64,000 bases of DNA, taken from positions 37,280,695-37,344,694 of the forward strand of contig CM068380.1 in the NCBI GenBank assembly GCA_034770075.1, written 5' to 3'. The DNA comes from Aralia elata (taxonomy: Eukaryota; Streptophyta; Magnoliopsida; Apiales; Araliaceae). Below the pieces are notes generated by a model, which made no database searches, had not been told where the DNA came from, and was given only the letters and a program-made list of their open reading frames with translations. Both the position numbers and the translations under genes were made by a program. This document shows positions 22,252-33,524 of the stretch, piece by piece; within the stretch, counting starts at the first letter, position 1; the number at the start of each line of letters is the position of its first letter.

Positions 22252-23395
22252 AGAATATCGACGTCGAGTAAACGACGTTAAACAAATGCGCTACTTGGGA
22301 GGCAACCCAAGATTTCAGATTTGCTTTTCTATCTCTCTTTACTTTTTAGTTGCATTTTAGTTAGTTACTTCGTCTTTGCATGATTGTCTTACATTGGGGA
22401 CAATGTAAGGTTTGAGTGTGGGGAAGGGGTTTAGGTTAGTTTAAGGTAGGTTTTGCTCTAAGTTTGATAATCTGAGTTATTTTGTGGAAATATTGAAAAA
22501 ATTGAAAAAAATTTGTTCTAAAAATTTTTGGCTTTGTGATTTTATTTGGCTAAGTTGTCAAAGGTTTTTGGCTATAGAATGAAAATTGATGCTAATTTGA
22601 TAGAATTTGTTTGATACCGAGTTAATTGATGAATAATGATAACTAAGTCATGATCCATAATAACTGATTTGAATTAAATTTGTATTGCATGAGTTCTTGG
22701 ATATGAGATATATGCTTATTTGGTTGAGTTATCTGTGGAGTTGTCTATGTGCACTGATTTCATTATTTAGGACTATTTAACTGCTTATGTTGTTTGCAGG
22801 ACCATGAGAAAATAAGGACATAAGGAAGTTTGAAAAAATTTGAAAAACAAATACAAAAGAGAAACATGTGGTGAGTTGAGATGGGGCGTAAAACGTACTC
22901 ACCCATAAACACATGCAGCGAGAAGGAGCGCAAAACACACTCGTTAGTAAGCAAATAAGTGAGATGGAGCATAAAATGCACTCACTTAAGAAAGAATGAG
23001 AAAGGTGAAATGGAGCATAAAATGCATTCACCTGAAAAAGAAAGTGAATTTGATGGTTCTGGTGAAAAGGAAAAAAATGGATAGCAGAGAAAATATGTTT
23101 TGAGTTATAAGTCAGTGTGCACGGCTGTTGTTCCATGATAACTAAGTTAACTATGTGTGTAGATCATAGGAAAGATACTTATGTGGATACAATTTGATTT
23201 AGAGAAGTTCAATGGTGAAAGATGAAGTTATTGTTATACATTGATTGATGAAGTGTTAACCAAATTTTTGTTAATTAGTATTGATATTCATGGATTGGAA
23301 TTGAGTTTAAACTTTTTGAAAGTTTGGTTAAATGAAGCTCAGATGAAGTTAATATCACCTTTGTTTTGATTTACACGAGGACGTGTAAAGGCTAA
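22252..23395 (+). other. Athila 3' non-coding region
   Basis: No env-like ORF is visible. At 22390-22430 lies the widespread Athila motif ACATTGGGGACAATGT (6-bp arms) followed by a polypurine run GTGTGGGGAAGGGG, a possible second plus-strand priming site. An array of hairpins occupies 22870-23033. The remainder is AT-rich with no gene. Confidence 0.75.
22870..23033 (+). repeat. Array of four covarying hairpins upstream of the Athila 3' LTR
   Basis: Units lie at about 22870-22903, 22917-22945, 22956-22988 and 23003-23033. Each has a conserved core close to ATGGAGCATAAAATGCA, whose GCAT/ATGC (or CGT/ACG) is itself a small inverted repeat. Outer arms differ but pair: GGTGAGT, AGCGAG (one G-T), TAAGTGAG and AGGTGAA, each with its complement downstream. 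Confidence 0.82.
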
Positions 23396-23408
23396 GTGTG
23401 GGGAAATT
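23396..23408 (+). promoter_or_regulatory. Athila polypurine tract
   Basis: GTGTGGGGAAATT directly abuts the right LTR and would prime plus-strand synthesis. It is the usual Athila form. Confidence 0.85.
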
Positions 23409-26400
23409 TGATGAGTGCATAATATTCTATAATTATTATTCCTTTATGTTTAGTTTTATTGCATGTTTTATGTGTTTATGAGCTTATAATTGTATTTAAT
23501 GATTTCAGGAGGAATTGGTGCTGAAAAGATGAATTGGAGCTAAAAAGAGGAAAAAGAAGAAAATTTTGGGAAAGCATGAGCTTGCCATCCAACAACAATC
23601 AATAGACTCAAGGATGCATGATCTTGGCTTGGAACTTGGATTTTATTGTAAATCTCGTCAAGAGCTTCGATTTGATAGATGGCACATCCCGTAACTCTTC
23701 TCGGATCAAAAGTTATGACCTTTTTACCAACGGACGTTGAACCTCAAAGTTTGGAGTTGCCATTTACATAACAGTCACTTGGGGTCCAATTTCGACCTTG
23801 ATCCATCCAGAATCTCACAATTCTCAAAGAATGAAAGTTGTAGATCTATTTTTTAGATTTTTGGAACATCTTGAATCGTCCTAATCGGAGTTCGGATGCG
23901 AGAGCTATAGTCATTTTACCAAAGGACGTCGCAGTAGAAAATGGAGCTCGCCCCGGCGAGCTCGTTGAAAGTAGTATGCACACAAGCCAATCATATTTGA
24001 TATAATGTAGCATATACTTTGTAATCTTATTCATTTATTAATAAAAGAATTGATTTTCTTAAAAGGCATTTTATATTATCTACATGGTGCTGTTATATTA
24101 AATGTGATAAACCCATAGTTTTGAGCAATGTTTTTAGAATCATGATAGTGATCATGCTAATGAGATCTAAACTCTAGATAGCTCACAAACTAAAATTGTT
24201 CCTAATCATTGGATTACTAAATTGGGGATTAGTGAATCCGGATAGATTAGTACATACGTTGCTTGCTCTTAGGAAGAGGATGATTGATCTCATAATCATT
24301 TGTGTGGAGACACTAAAGCAAGTAGGTAGGTGCTTATTAGAGAATAAGTTCACTGAACGTGACTCGCTAAGGAATACCTAATGGAGTTTTACTCGCCTGT
24401 CAATAGGAATTTCTCTAGTGATAGTAGTACAAGTGATCCTTGGACTTGAGATCATCATAGTATCTTGTGTATGATGAGTTATACTTTGACATGCCCCTTA
24501 AGACTTTTAGGATATATCAAAGGGTATGATTGGGTATAATAAGTTGTACATGGAGATAGGTGAATGATCAACAAAGAATCTACCACGTCTAGTAAAAGAT
24601 GTGAATGTCCTATGTGATTCGATAAATGATAACTCAGTAGTCCTTGGCCAAGGCAAAATGAAATTAGAAAGGAGTTTCTAATTTGCATTATTTAGAGTTG
24701 TGCATTTGGGAATCGAAATACATATAATTAAATAAAATAAGACTTGACAGAAATTCCATGTCTTATATTTAATTGGGACATTGTATGGTAGAAGGATTGA
24801 ATTGTACGGTAACTATTTACTCAAAGGTTCTTTTGTGATTAATGTTGAAATCTATATTATCTGGAAAGTCGTTGATCGCTAAGGGGGCTTACCCTTATTG
24901 TAGAATAAATATTATTTATTTAAATGAATTAAATAGTTTAATTTATTTATTTAAATAAGATTAGAATTGTTCTAATTGATTTATTCACAACCGGTTTAAT
25001 ATGGAGAACCTAAAGGGTCACACCGCAAAAGGAAAATATTTATTTAAGAAGTAAATGGCATAATTGTAATAATAAGTTAAGTGTATTTAATTTAATCTAT
25101 GGAGATAGAATAAATTAAATAGCTTAATATTTATTATTTAATATTTTGGAAATATTAAATATAAATTAATAAGAGGAGTCTTATTATTATTATTACTATT
25201 ACTATTATTTAATTCCTAATAGGGATTGGGAATTAATTAATATAACTATTATTTAATTCCTAATAGGGATTGGGAATTAATTAATAGAAGTACTCTCTCT
25301 CATTAATTCCTAATTGAATTAGGAATATAATTAAAGGAGTTTAATTAAAATAGAAACCCTAATCCTAAATAGTTTAGGGAAGGGGTTTTCCTACATCTAT
25401 AAATAAGAGAAGTCTTATCATAGATTAGGGTTACACACTCTTACATTAGATTGTGGAGAGTACTTACAATTTCTATAGAGATAGAAACTAGGGTTTTGCG
25501 AAACACCCAACTTCTTGAATATTTGTTCTTCCTTGGTGGATCACCTCTAGAGGCCAAACACTTGGGTGGCTAACATTGATCAAAGGAAGGAATCACACCG
25601 TTGAATTCAAGGAGAACTCGAAGGACTAGGAGTTGAACTTGTACCTGAGGAAGCTTTGTTCTACAAGGGTATAGTTCTTATTCTCCATATCTTTCGTTTA
25701 ATTAATAATTGTGCATAAAGAAAGATCATGGTAATGGTTTGTATAAAAATTTAAAATCTGATTTTGTCACGCTTCCGCTCTATTTATATAATTTGATTGC
25801 ATGTTCGCGTTATACAAACCTAACACTCGTCAAGGCCAATGAACTCGCCCCGGTGAGTTCCTCTCTGCCGAAGCCACCCCAGCACACTCTAAACTTGCCC
25901 CAGCCAGCTCCTCTATCCCAAGCTCGCCTCGGCGAGCTCCCTAGTGTATTGAACTCGCCCTGGCGAGTTCGTCGAGAAATTAAAATTAAAGAATTGCTTC
26001 AGGCCAAGAATTTTATGGAATTCTACTCAGATTTGGATTGTTATTTCTTAGAGTGTTAAGATATTATCTTAAGATTGTAAATACATGTTTTTAGTCAGAA
26101 ATTATCATCATCTACATTCAATTACAAACCCTAGTTTTGGAGGAAGATTGAAGGCATGTCAGGCTAAGTTTTCTATTTCAGTTCTAAAGGATGTTGAACC
26201 TTATTTATAATTAATGGTTTAATTGAGTATTCATTATTTATTCCTTCTTATATAAAATTCATTCTTGATAATTTGATTTAATTGTTGAATGTTATTTGGC
26301 TTAATTGATTTGATTTCTACAGAATTGAATTGGTTAGCTAATATCATTTGCTAGATTAAGGAATAGTATTACGTATAATTGATATTGTTCCTAATCACAA

Positions 26401-26947
26401 GTAGTAATTAATAATACATGATTGAGGACAAACTTGTGGGTATTGCTAAGATTATCAGAAGACAAGTTAAACAATTTGAGCTTATGTGATTGTTGCTTGG
26501 AATAGTCTAATTCCCTAATTCTTAATAATGTTGTCATATTAAATCTAGAGAGCTTATTTTAGGTTATATGATGGTTAGAATCTTGTGAAGAGCTTATTTC
26601 ATTGAGTGATAATTTGAGAAAAATTTCGGGTAGCAGAGCTTGTTGTTACCTAGGGCTATTAGTTTCATTGAAGGGTAAATAATGTTAAACTTGATTAATC
26701 CATTGTTATGAAAAGGTGATACTGAACTGAAGAACTGGAGTTATAATTTATTGATTATACACATCATTTTAAATATTGTTTCTATTAATTAGTTAATTGA
26801 ACTCAAACCCCCCCCCCTTAAACGTTAGGAAAAATATAAGACAATATCGCTCTCTGTGGAATCGACCTTTGTTTGTCAATATACTAATTTTTGTGTTAAT
26901 AGAGTAGAAGTAAGAATTTAATTTTGGAGTGTAAACGACAGCTCCCA
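23409..26947 (+). repeat. Athila right LTR, interrupted
   Basis: It has the same ends as the left LTR. It is 3539 bp long because a 1860-bp solo LTR plus a 5-bp duplicate is inserted at 23966. Without it the LTR would be about 1674 bp. It retains more palindromes than the left LTR. Confidence 0.93.
23966..25825 (+). mobile_element. Solo LTR of an unassigned LTR retrotransposon
   Basis: The 1860-bp unit starts TGAAAGTAGTATGCACAC and ends TACAAACCTAACA. It is flanked by CTCGT at 23961-23965 and 25826-25830. It has no coding content; ORFs within it are fortuitous. A 44-bp tandem duplication lies at 25201-25286, a perfect 10-bp palindrome (arm ATTCCTAATT) at 25306-25326 and a TATA box CTATAAATA at 25397-25405. 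The family is uncertain, possibly Ty1/copia or a large non-autonomous element. Confidence 0.9.
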
Positions 26948-27240
26948 GCGATGCAAAGTAATTATCCGATGACCATTCTCATGACCCTCAAAGAGCTGAC
27001 ACACCTCAATCACAAACCTTCGTCAAAATAGAATAAAAAGGTCATCAAGCGTTGGTAGGGGCATCGAACATCAAAGTTTGTCCCCTCTACCTAATCACCA
27101 AGTGGGTCATAAGGTAAAGGATTTTGGGCATCTCGGTATCTGCTCAGCCCACCCATCAAAAACATAATGAAGCAACTACCTTGACGACTTACAAAACTGG
27201 GGCAATTTTGGAACCGACGACAACTCGACGCTGGGGCATT
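26948..27240 (+). other. Continuation of Tat-like remnant right of Athila
   Basis: It begins with the right target duplicate GCGAT (26948-26952) and continues the sequence interrupted at 15259. No gene is supported. It ends at the Tekay LTR starting at 27241. Confidence 0.6.
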
Positions 27241-29612
27241 TGTGACACCCCCAAATCTGGGTACTTCATTCCCACAGGATTTGGTGTTCACTATCCAAAT
27301 AAATCACATCACATCTAATTATCTATAAAATATATGAATGAAAACTCTTAACTGAAATATAAATCCTCCCATTAAAGGGTTACAATATCATAATAACATC
27401 AATCCCAGGTCATCTAACCTTAAATAAAACATCAATGCGGAAACATAACATAAATAACATAGGTCTATTACATAAACATCTTTCAAATAAATCAAACAAG
27501 TCTTCATCACTTGTTCGCCTTTCCTTTTCCCTTACTAGAAGATGGTTCATCAACTCTTCCAACCTTAGCTGCAATGTTATTATGCAAGAGTGAGCAACAA
27601 TTACCCAGCAAGTGAAACAATAATAATAATAATAGCATGCGAATAATCAATGGATACAGGGTAATTGAAAGCTCGGCTTTTAAATCAAGATTAGAAACAA
27701 GAATCAAAAGAACATCTGGGGGTCATAAGACCACGAACTATGTCCTAGGTTATCAAGTATTTCTACTTTAAACCTTTAACAGTCGTAAGACTATATGGAC
27801 CTTACTTCTCGTACTTAGGGGGATCAGCCCTTCGTAACATGTATGTGCACAACATCTTAACGCTAACGCGTAAATATAATCCCCTATAAAAGGTTGTTCA
27901 TCTCAGTTTCACATCAGAGTCTGCACCAAAGAAAGTTTGGTTTGGATTAACTTCAATAGAAATTCTGGAATTTAGAATGCTTATCAACTATGGGCTGGTC
28001 GAATCAATAAGGGTTCACTAGTCAATCAAGGTTCAATAATATAACTGATATTTTAATCGAATGATGAATTTTAAGGAATACAATTGAACAAACATTGTAT
28101 AACCGAAGTATTATTTTAAAAGAATTAGAACATCTCAATCAGAGTTATATAATTGGATAATCAAGAATAAGAAACTTGATTAACATAAGTATATGATTTA
28201 TGAACTTGCTCAATGTAAAAATAAGGTTTAGACACTTGCTTTCAATGCAATAAGAAGATTAAAGATAGAAAACTTGCATAAAAGAGAAGTAGGGTTTAAG
28301 AACTTGTCTCGTGCGTCTACTACAACTAATATTATCTATTTGCTCTTTAAGTAACCTATATATTCAAGTCACATTGAACAATTAACACTCATAGCTCAAC
28401 TAATCATTACCTTTATTAAACGATTGACCACTTCAGAAAACATAACTCGAACTTACGCTCTTAAACTATTGTTATTCCTTTACATACTTATCATATTGCT
28501 TCATATATGTGAAGTTATTTTATTTTAAAATATGGAAAAATCTCATTTTCTGGGTTTTTGACCTGACCCGACCCGTTTGACCCGGTCCGACCCGGACCAG
28601 CGCTGTGGCGCCGAGCTTAAGCCTTGAGTCGACGCTGCGGCGCTGGCCTGACCCGAACCTAAACAACCCGGGCCGGCGCTGCGGCACTCGGTTTACTCTT
28701 TGTACCGGCGTTGTGGCGCCGCGCTGCAGTTTCAGTTGCCCAAGTTCGCGAAGAACACACAGCAGGCCAAAAAAACTTCCAATTTATTTGTTCATAAAAC
28801 AGTTTATACACATCATATAATGATTCATACATGCATATTAATGAATACAAACAACTTTTCAATAATTTACTAATGAAATTCAATTAACAGAGAACTTAAA
28901 ATGTACGTTCATGGAGAAACTTAAAAACATAATTTAAGGCTTGAATTCAAGAATTTACCTTTGATTAGTGATTTAGATTGCTAGATGATGGGAATTCTTC
29001 TTCCAATTCTCAAATTTTCTCAAAACTCTCTTCATTTTTCTTCTCTCTTTGTTTTAGCCTTATGAAAGAACTGACTGATGAAGTACGTACATGGTAACTG
29101 ATATGCATGGGTATCACTTAAGCGCATTATGGCCTTAACTGCTCCCATGTTCTCAAGACCATGTTTGGTTGGCCTTTAAAAGGCTCCTTTTTGGTTTATT
29201 TTAATTAACTTACTTATTATACAGTTTATTTGTCACACTTTAATAATCAAATTATATTATTTAACTACAATTAAATAAAAGCCACTATTACTCATTAAAT
29301 CAAATAATCACATAATAAAAATTCTCATTTATTTAATTATGACAAATCAATAAACCTCTAATTAATTATTAAATTAATTAGAACAACATCACAATTAATA
29401 AACAACTCATTTAATTTAATTATCTCAATTAAATTCACACTTTGCATTATAAAATTATTTCACATTAATGCAATCAATATAACACATTTAATTAAATTAA
29501 TATACAACAATTTCATCAAATATATATTTTACTCAATAGATAAATCGACACAAATATTTATTTAATTTAATAAATATTTAAAGATCAAATATAAAAAATC
29601 TCGTTCGTTACA
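27241..29612 (-). repeat. Tekay 3' LTR (2372 bp)
   Basis: On the minus strand it runs from TGTAACGAACGAGATTTT to GGGGGTGTCACA. It is joined on the inner side to a polypurine tract at 29613-29625. It carries GC-rich palindromic units at 28597-28723. Apparent ORFs at 28605-28883 are just the GC island of these units. Confidence 0.85.
28597..28723. repeat. Four degenerate GC-rich palindromic units in Tekay LTR
   Basis: Units lie near 28597-28612, 28631-28645, 28673-28691 and 28705-28723. They fit a shared form CGGCGC-TGCG-GCGCCG. Most differences from symmetry are C/T or G/A at CpG sites, as expected of deaminated methyl-cytosine. Confidence 0.65.
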
Positions 29613-29733
29613 TCTTTCCCGCCTTAAAAGGATTTTGTCCCCAGAATCACGACTCAATTAATTCGTCATGTTACATTCTCCCCTCCTTACAAAGATTTTG
29701 TCCTCAAAATCGCTACACATAGACTAAGCAAAT
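29613..29733 (-). other. Tekay polypurine tract and 3' untranslated segment
   Basis: Minus-strand AAGGCGGGAAAGA abuts the LTR. A second purine-rich segment (GGAGGGGAGAATG, minus strand) lies near 29676-29688. The segment ends with CAAAT (29729-29733), the target duplicate of the nested solo LTR. Confidence 0.7.
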
Positions 29734-31131
29734 TGTGGCGCCCCCAAATTCTGACGCCACTGTCTCGAATTTGGTCCGTCACGTTCTAACACAATAATGA
29801 CATAAAACTAATGCAGCGAAAAAGATAGAATAAATTACATTGATTTAATATAATTATTCTCGTCCCAAGGTCTCGCAACCGACACTACAATATCAACCAA
29901 AAGTCTTGATTCAAACTAAAACATAGTACTAATACATAATCCATGCCTAAGCTTATTACATAACCGAATTAGAAGTCTTAAAGCAACATAGTAAATAATC
30001 TTCTTCTTAAGGAAGAACAAAGCTACTCTGTAGTTTTTCCCTTTCCCTTGTCCTTGCCTGAAGGTTCACCTCGCTCTGCCTTAACTGAAAGGTTTAAATG
30101 AAGCAAGAATGAGCAACGAATTTGCCCAGCAAGTATATACAATGAGGGTGAACAATATAAAGTTCAAATTTCAAGGGTATGATAGTAAAGGATAATTCAA
30201 GAACAATAAGGAAAATCAATTGTTATACATAAGAGTCGCTATGGACTGAAGAATATCAATAGGATTCTTGCATCTAATCATTTCAAGTCCAAGAATATGA
30301 ACACTGAGTAATCACTAAGGACTAAGAACTCTTGCTAGAATTAACAGTTTTTATACTGAGAATCCAATAAAAACAAGTACACAGGTGATCAGCCTATAGT
30401 ACCCCAGATTATGCATAACTGTCACATGCTTATAAGTGCGCACGTCGGTTCCCCGACAATGTATAGTTTCAAGTTTTTATTAGGGTTGTTCATCTCAGTA
30501 GATAAGGATCCTCACCAAGACAATTGGTTTGGAATAGCTTTCTAACACTTGTATAATAGTCTAACCGAAACAATGATTTAGACAACTTTTATAATCATAT
30601 TCAATGATTTAATGAATACCAATACTCGCAATGAGGTTTAAGGGATATTAATCTTAAACCAATCCTTAGAATATGAATGACAGTTTATAAAGCAATGGAG
30701 TCATTGCCACATACTTATATGATACATGAATATACAAGTTTACATGTTTGCTCAATAAAGAGAAAGGGTTCGAATACTTGCACAATATACCACATCCTGC
30801 TCGAATGTAAATTGAGTAGGGTTAAATGAAACTTGCAATATGTAAGAGGTTCAAGGTAAGAAACTTGCTCAATATAAGTTTGAGTAAGGTTAGGGAACTT
30901 GCCTTTAGCGCAGTCTACGAATTTAAAGCTTAATGACACGTTGCAATCCTATTGTATAATAGTTATATATAGGAATTCCATTAGTCATACAATTTCATAC
31001 ATCAAATAATACTACATCATATTTGGATACCAAAAACATTATTACAACTTCTACTCTACACTTTAGAATAACAATGCAAGCAATCCACAAGACTCAGATT
31101 ACAAAAAGAATCAACTTGACCACTTTGCAGG

Positions 31132-32022
31132 AGGGCGCAGCTGCGCCCTGGTTAAGCTTAGGGACGGCGCAGCTGCGCTGTCCCCTGGCCAGACCAGGGT
31201 TGAGCTTTTGCCTTCCTGGTTTCAGTCCACTACCTAGCATACCAATACATTAACAATTACTATGTACACATGTTAAAGAGATTTGCATGGTCACATGATC
31301 ATTTCAAGTTTATATTACTACTCTATAATTTCTTAGTCTAGAACTTTTGGTAAAATAATGTCGGACAAGTTTAAGAATCCATGTGACTTACCATACCAAG
31401 TACTTATTCATATACAAAGGTTATAACATCTGAAATACGCATGCTCATGTGTTCATATCATCTATACTTAGTTAACATAGTCCACAACTTGGAAATTTTA
31501 CCTAAATTCATGCTTGAACGATGCAATGCTATAACATACTAGAGGAACACATATACACATCATGTCTGAGAAATATTAGAGTACTAACATGCATGTCCAA
31601 CATCTCTTAATGAAATTATCATTATAATCATGCATGTTTGCTTTAAAATGTCCAAGGTTGCCTTTAAAAGTCGTTTTAAACTAAGTTGTGATCATCTAGC
31701 ACACGTGAAGCATCTTGGAACCTTATGTCATGCATAATCAGACTATATACACATGTTTGTATGATCAGAACTTAAACATTGTAAGTTTCGGTAAGGTCTA
31801 GTTTTAAAACTATAAGTTTTCTTTAGAAAAATGCATACAAGGTGAAGCTAGGATACTCATGCTATGCAAGGCTAATCATAAATAGATTTAAAACTCATTT
31901 ATATACTTAATAAAGTCAAACTAACATGTTGGGAACTTGCAGAAATCAGCAGAAACAAGTAGGTGTGTCTGGCACTCGGCGCAGCTGCGCCGTTTTGTAC
32001 TACAGGGAGCGCGCAGCTGCGC
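31132..32022. repeat. Two pairs of GC-rich palindromes in Tekay solo LTR
   Basis: 31132-31149 is a perfect 18-nt palindrome (half AGGGCGCAG). 31161-31184 is a 24-nt palindrome with one G-T mismatch. 31977-31992 is a perfect 16-nt palindrome (half CGGCGCAG). 32011-32022 is a perfect 12-nt palindrome. Each pair has a short spacer; the pairs are about 0.8 kb apart. Confidence 0.88.
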
Positions 32023-32366
32023 CCTTCCCTGGATGACTCAGAAACGTCTCTGCTTCGGCAGAATTCAAACCCAAACACGAATTTCTTTACTTAAGCATGC
32101 TAACAATTAGCCACATTGCTATTATACATACATATAAGCCTAACAAACATCATGCTAACAACTCCCAAGCAAATTCTCAGTAATTCATGCATTCCCACTA
32201 ATTTAGTAAACTCAATTTAATAAAATGGCTTAACAGTGTGTTACCTCTGCTAAAGCTTGGAACAAAATTCTTACCAATCTCAGATTGTTCTTCACTATCA
32301 CACACTCACTCTCTATATCTCACTGATGCAATTCTCTAGCAACTTGAATTGTGAAGAAATAACTCC

Positions 32367-32375
32367 AATTTATAG
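32367..32375 (-). promoter_or_regulatory. Tekay LTR TATA box
   Basis: The minus-strand sequence CTATAAATT occurs in a context shared with 38861-38869 in the sister LTR. Confidence 0.5.
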
Positions 32376-33524
32376 AAAACCATTTAACTGGGCATTGCAA
32401 TTATCCAAATTAGGAAACCAACGTGAAGAAAAAGAATTTGATGGGTAATTGTGGTTTGGTGTAACAGTTGCAAATACTGTGAGGACCACTCCCCATTCAT
32501 CATTTGCAATCTACTAATGGCTTGCAAGGAAGTAGGCTTGTAGCCTTTTTGTAGAACACGGAAATGAAGGTTTGGGCAAGAATGTGACTCTTATTGTGGG
32601 ACAAGAGTAATACTCAGACATTACAAAAGAGGCTTGTTAGCATACTTGATTTTAAAAAAAAATGTAACTTAGGCCATATAGTGTGCTAGTCACATGGTAT
32701 CAATTAAAGTTACATGTACACATATCATAAAATCCATACACATTAATTAAAGTAAAATCTCATTAATCGCTAACACCCAAATATTCAATATACATTATTA
32801 TTCCATAGTACATTTATTACAATAATATTTAAGTATGGAAGTAATTATCATGTAACAAATATGAATTACCTCACATAATTCTCATGTATTTTAATTGAGT
32901 ATTATTAACTCATACTTTCGATAAAACTTAATTATTAATATGCCCACATACATGTTAAAATAAATATTTGATAATAAATATTTATTTACTAAATTCATTT
33001 CCTTTCATATAGTTAAAATGCACATTTAATAGATCCACCATATCCTATGAAGCCACATAAATTCCCTTATACTATTTAATAAATTATAACATTCAATCCA
33101 CTTTTACTATAAGGTTTTATTCAGTACATATTCATACATTAATGTTACACATCAAGATGTCACATAGGTTGTTCATGCAATTTAAATGTCACACATCTAC
33201 TGAATGAACACCGAAACTTTATTACAAATCATATACATTTCATCTCACGGTTACACCTCAGGTAGCATGGCATAGAACACTTAAATAATTTAATAGAGAT
33301 TATTAGTCATACAATAATTAATTAACATTAATAAATTCTTTTCTTAATAAATCATTTCTTTAATAAATAAAACAAGAAGTCACTTTATCACACCACTACC
33401 AAAATGGTAGATCACGTATACTCATATTCGAATAAATATTCAACTTAAATAGAAAAGTCAATATTAATATTATTCAAAATTCTCGGGTATTACACAAATA
33501 ACTAAGGATAATTTTTCATCATCT

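Larger units (their letters stand above)
15260..26947 (+). mobile_element. Athila-lineage Ty3/gypsy retrotransposon, degenerate
   Basis: A complete but decayed element. It has LTRs 15260-16898 and 23409-26947, a primer site matching tRNA-Asp as in Athila, gag, pol, a long non-coding 3' region and a polypurine tract. Target duplication GCGAT is seen at 15255-15259 and 26948-26952. Several stops and deletions break gag and pol. The two LTRs differ at roughly one base in thirteen over their first 290 bp by eye, so the insertion is not recent. No env-like ORF was found in the 3' region. Confidence 0.95.
29734..33494 (-). mobile_element. Tekay-type solo LTR (3761 bp)
   Basis: On the minus strand it runs from TGTAATACCCGAGAATTTTG to GGGGGCGCCACA. 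It is flanked by CAAAT at 29729-29733 and 33495-33499, so it inserted in the Tekay element's own 3' region. It is closely related to 35836-39728, but its palindromes (GGCGCAGCTGCGCC type) differ from that copy's. No coding content. A TATA-like box lies at 32367-32375 (minus). Confidence 0.93.

Noticed and set aside
22252..23395. Env-like gene of Athila
   Set aside because: No frame with signal peptide or membrane segment; the longest minus-strand ORFs are shadows over the hairpin array.
23846..26059. Short ORFs in the Athila right LTR and nested solo LTR
   Set aside because: They lie in LTR sequence, cross insertion boundaries and are not conserved with the left LTR.
28605..28883. ORFs in a GC island of the Tekay LTR
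   Set aside because: The codon content comes from the palindromic GC units; the sister LTRs have no equivalent frame.
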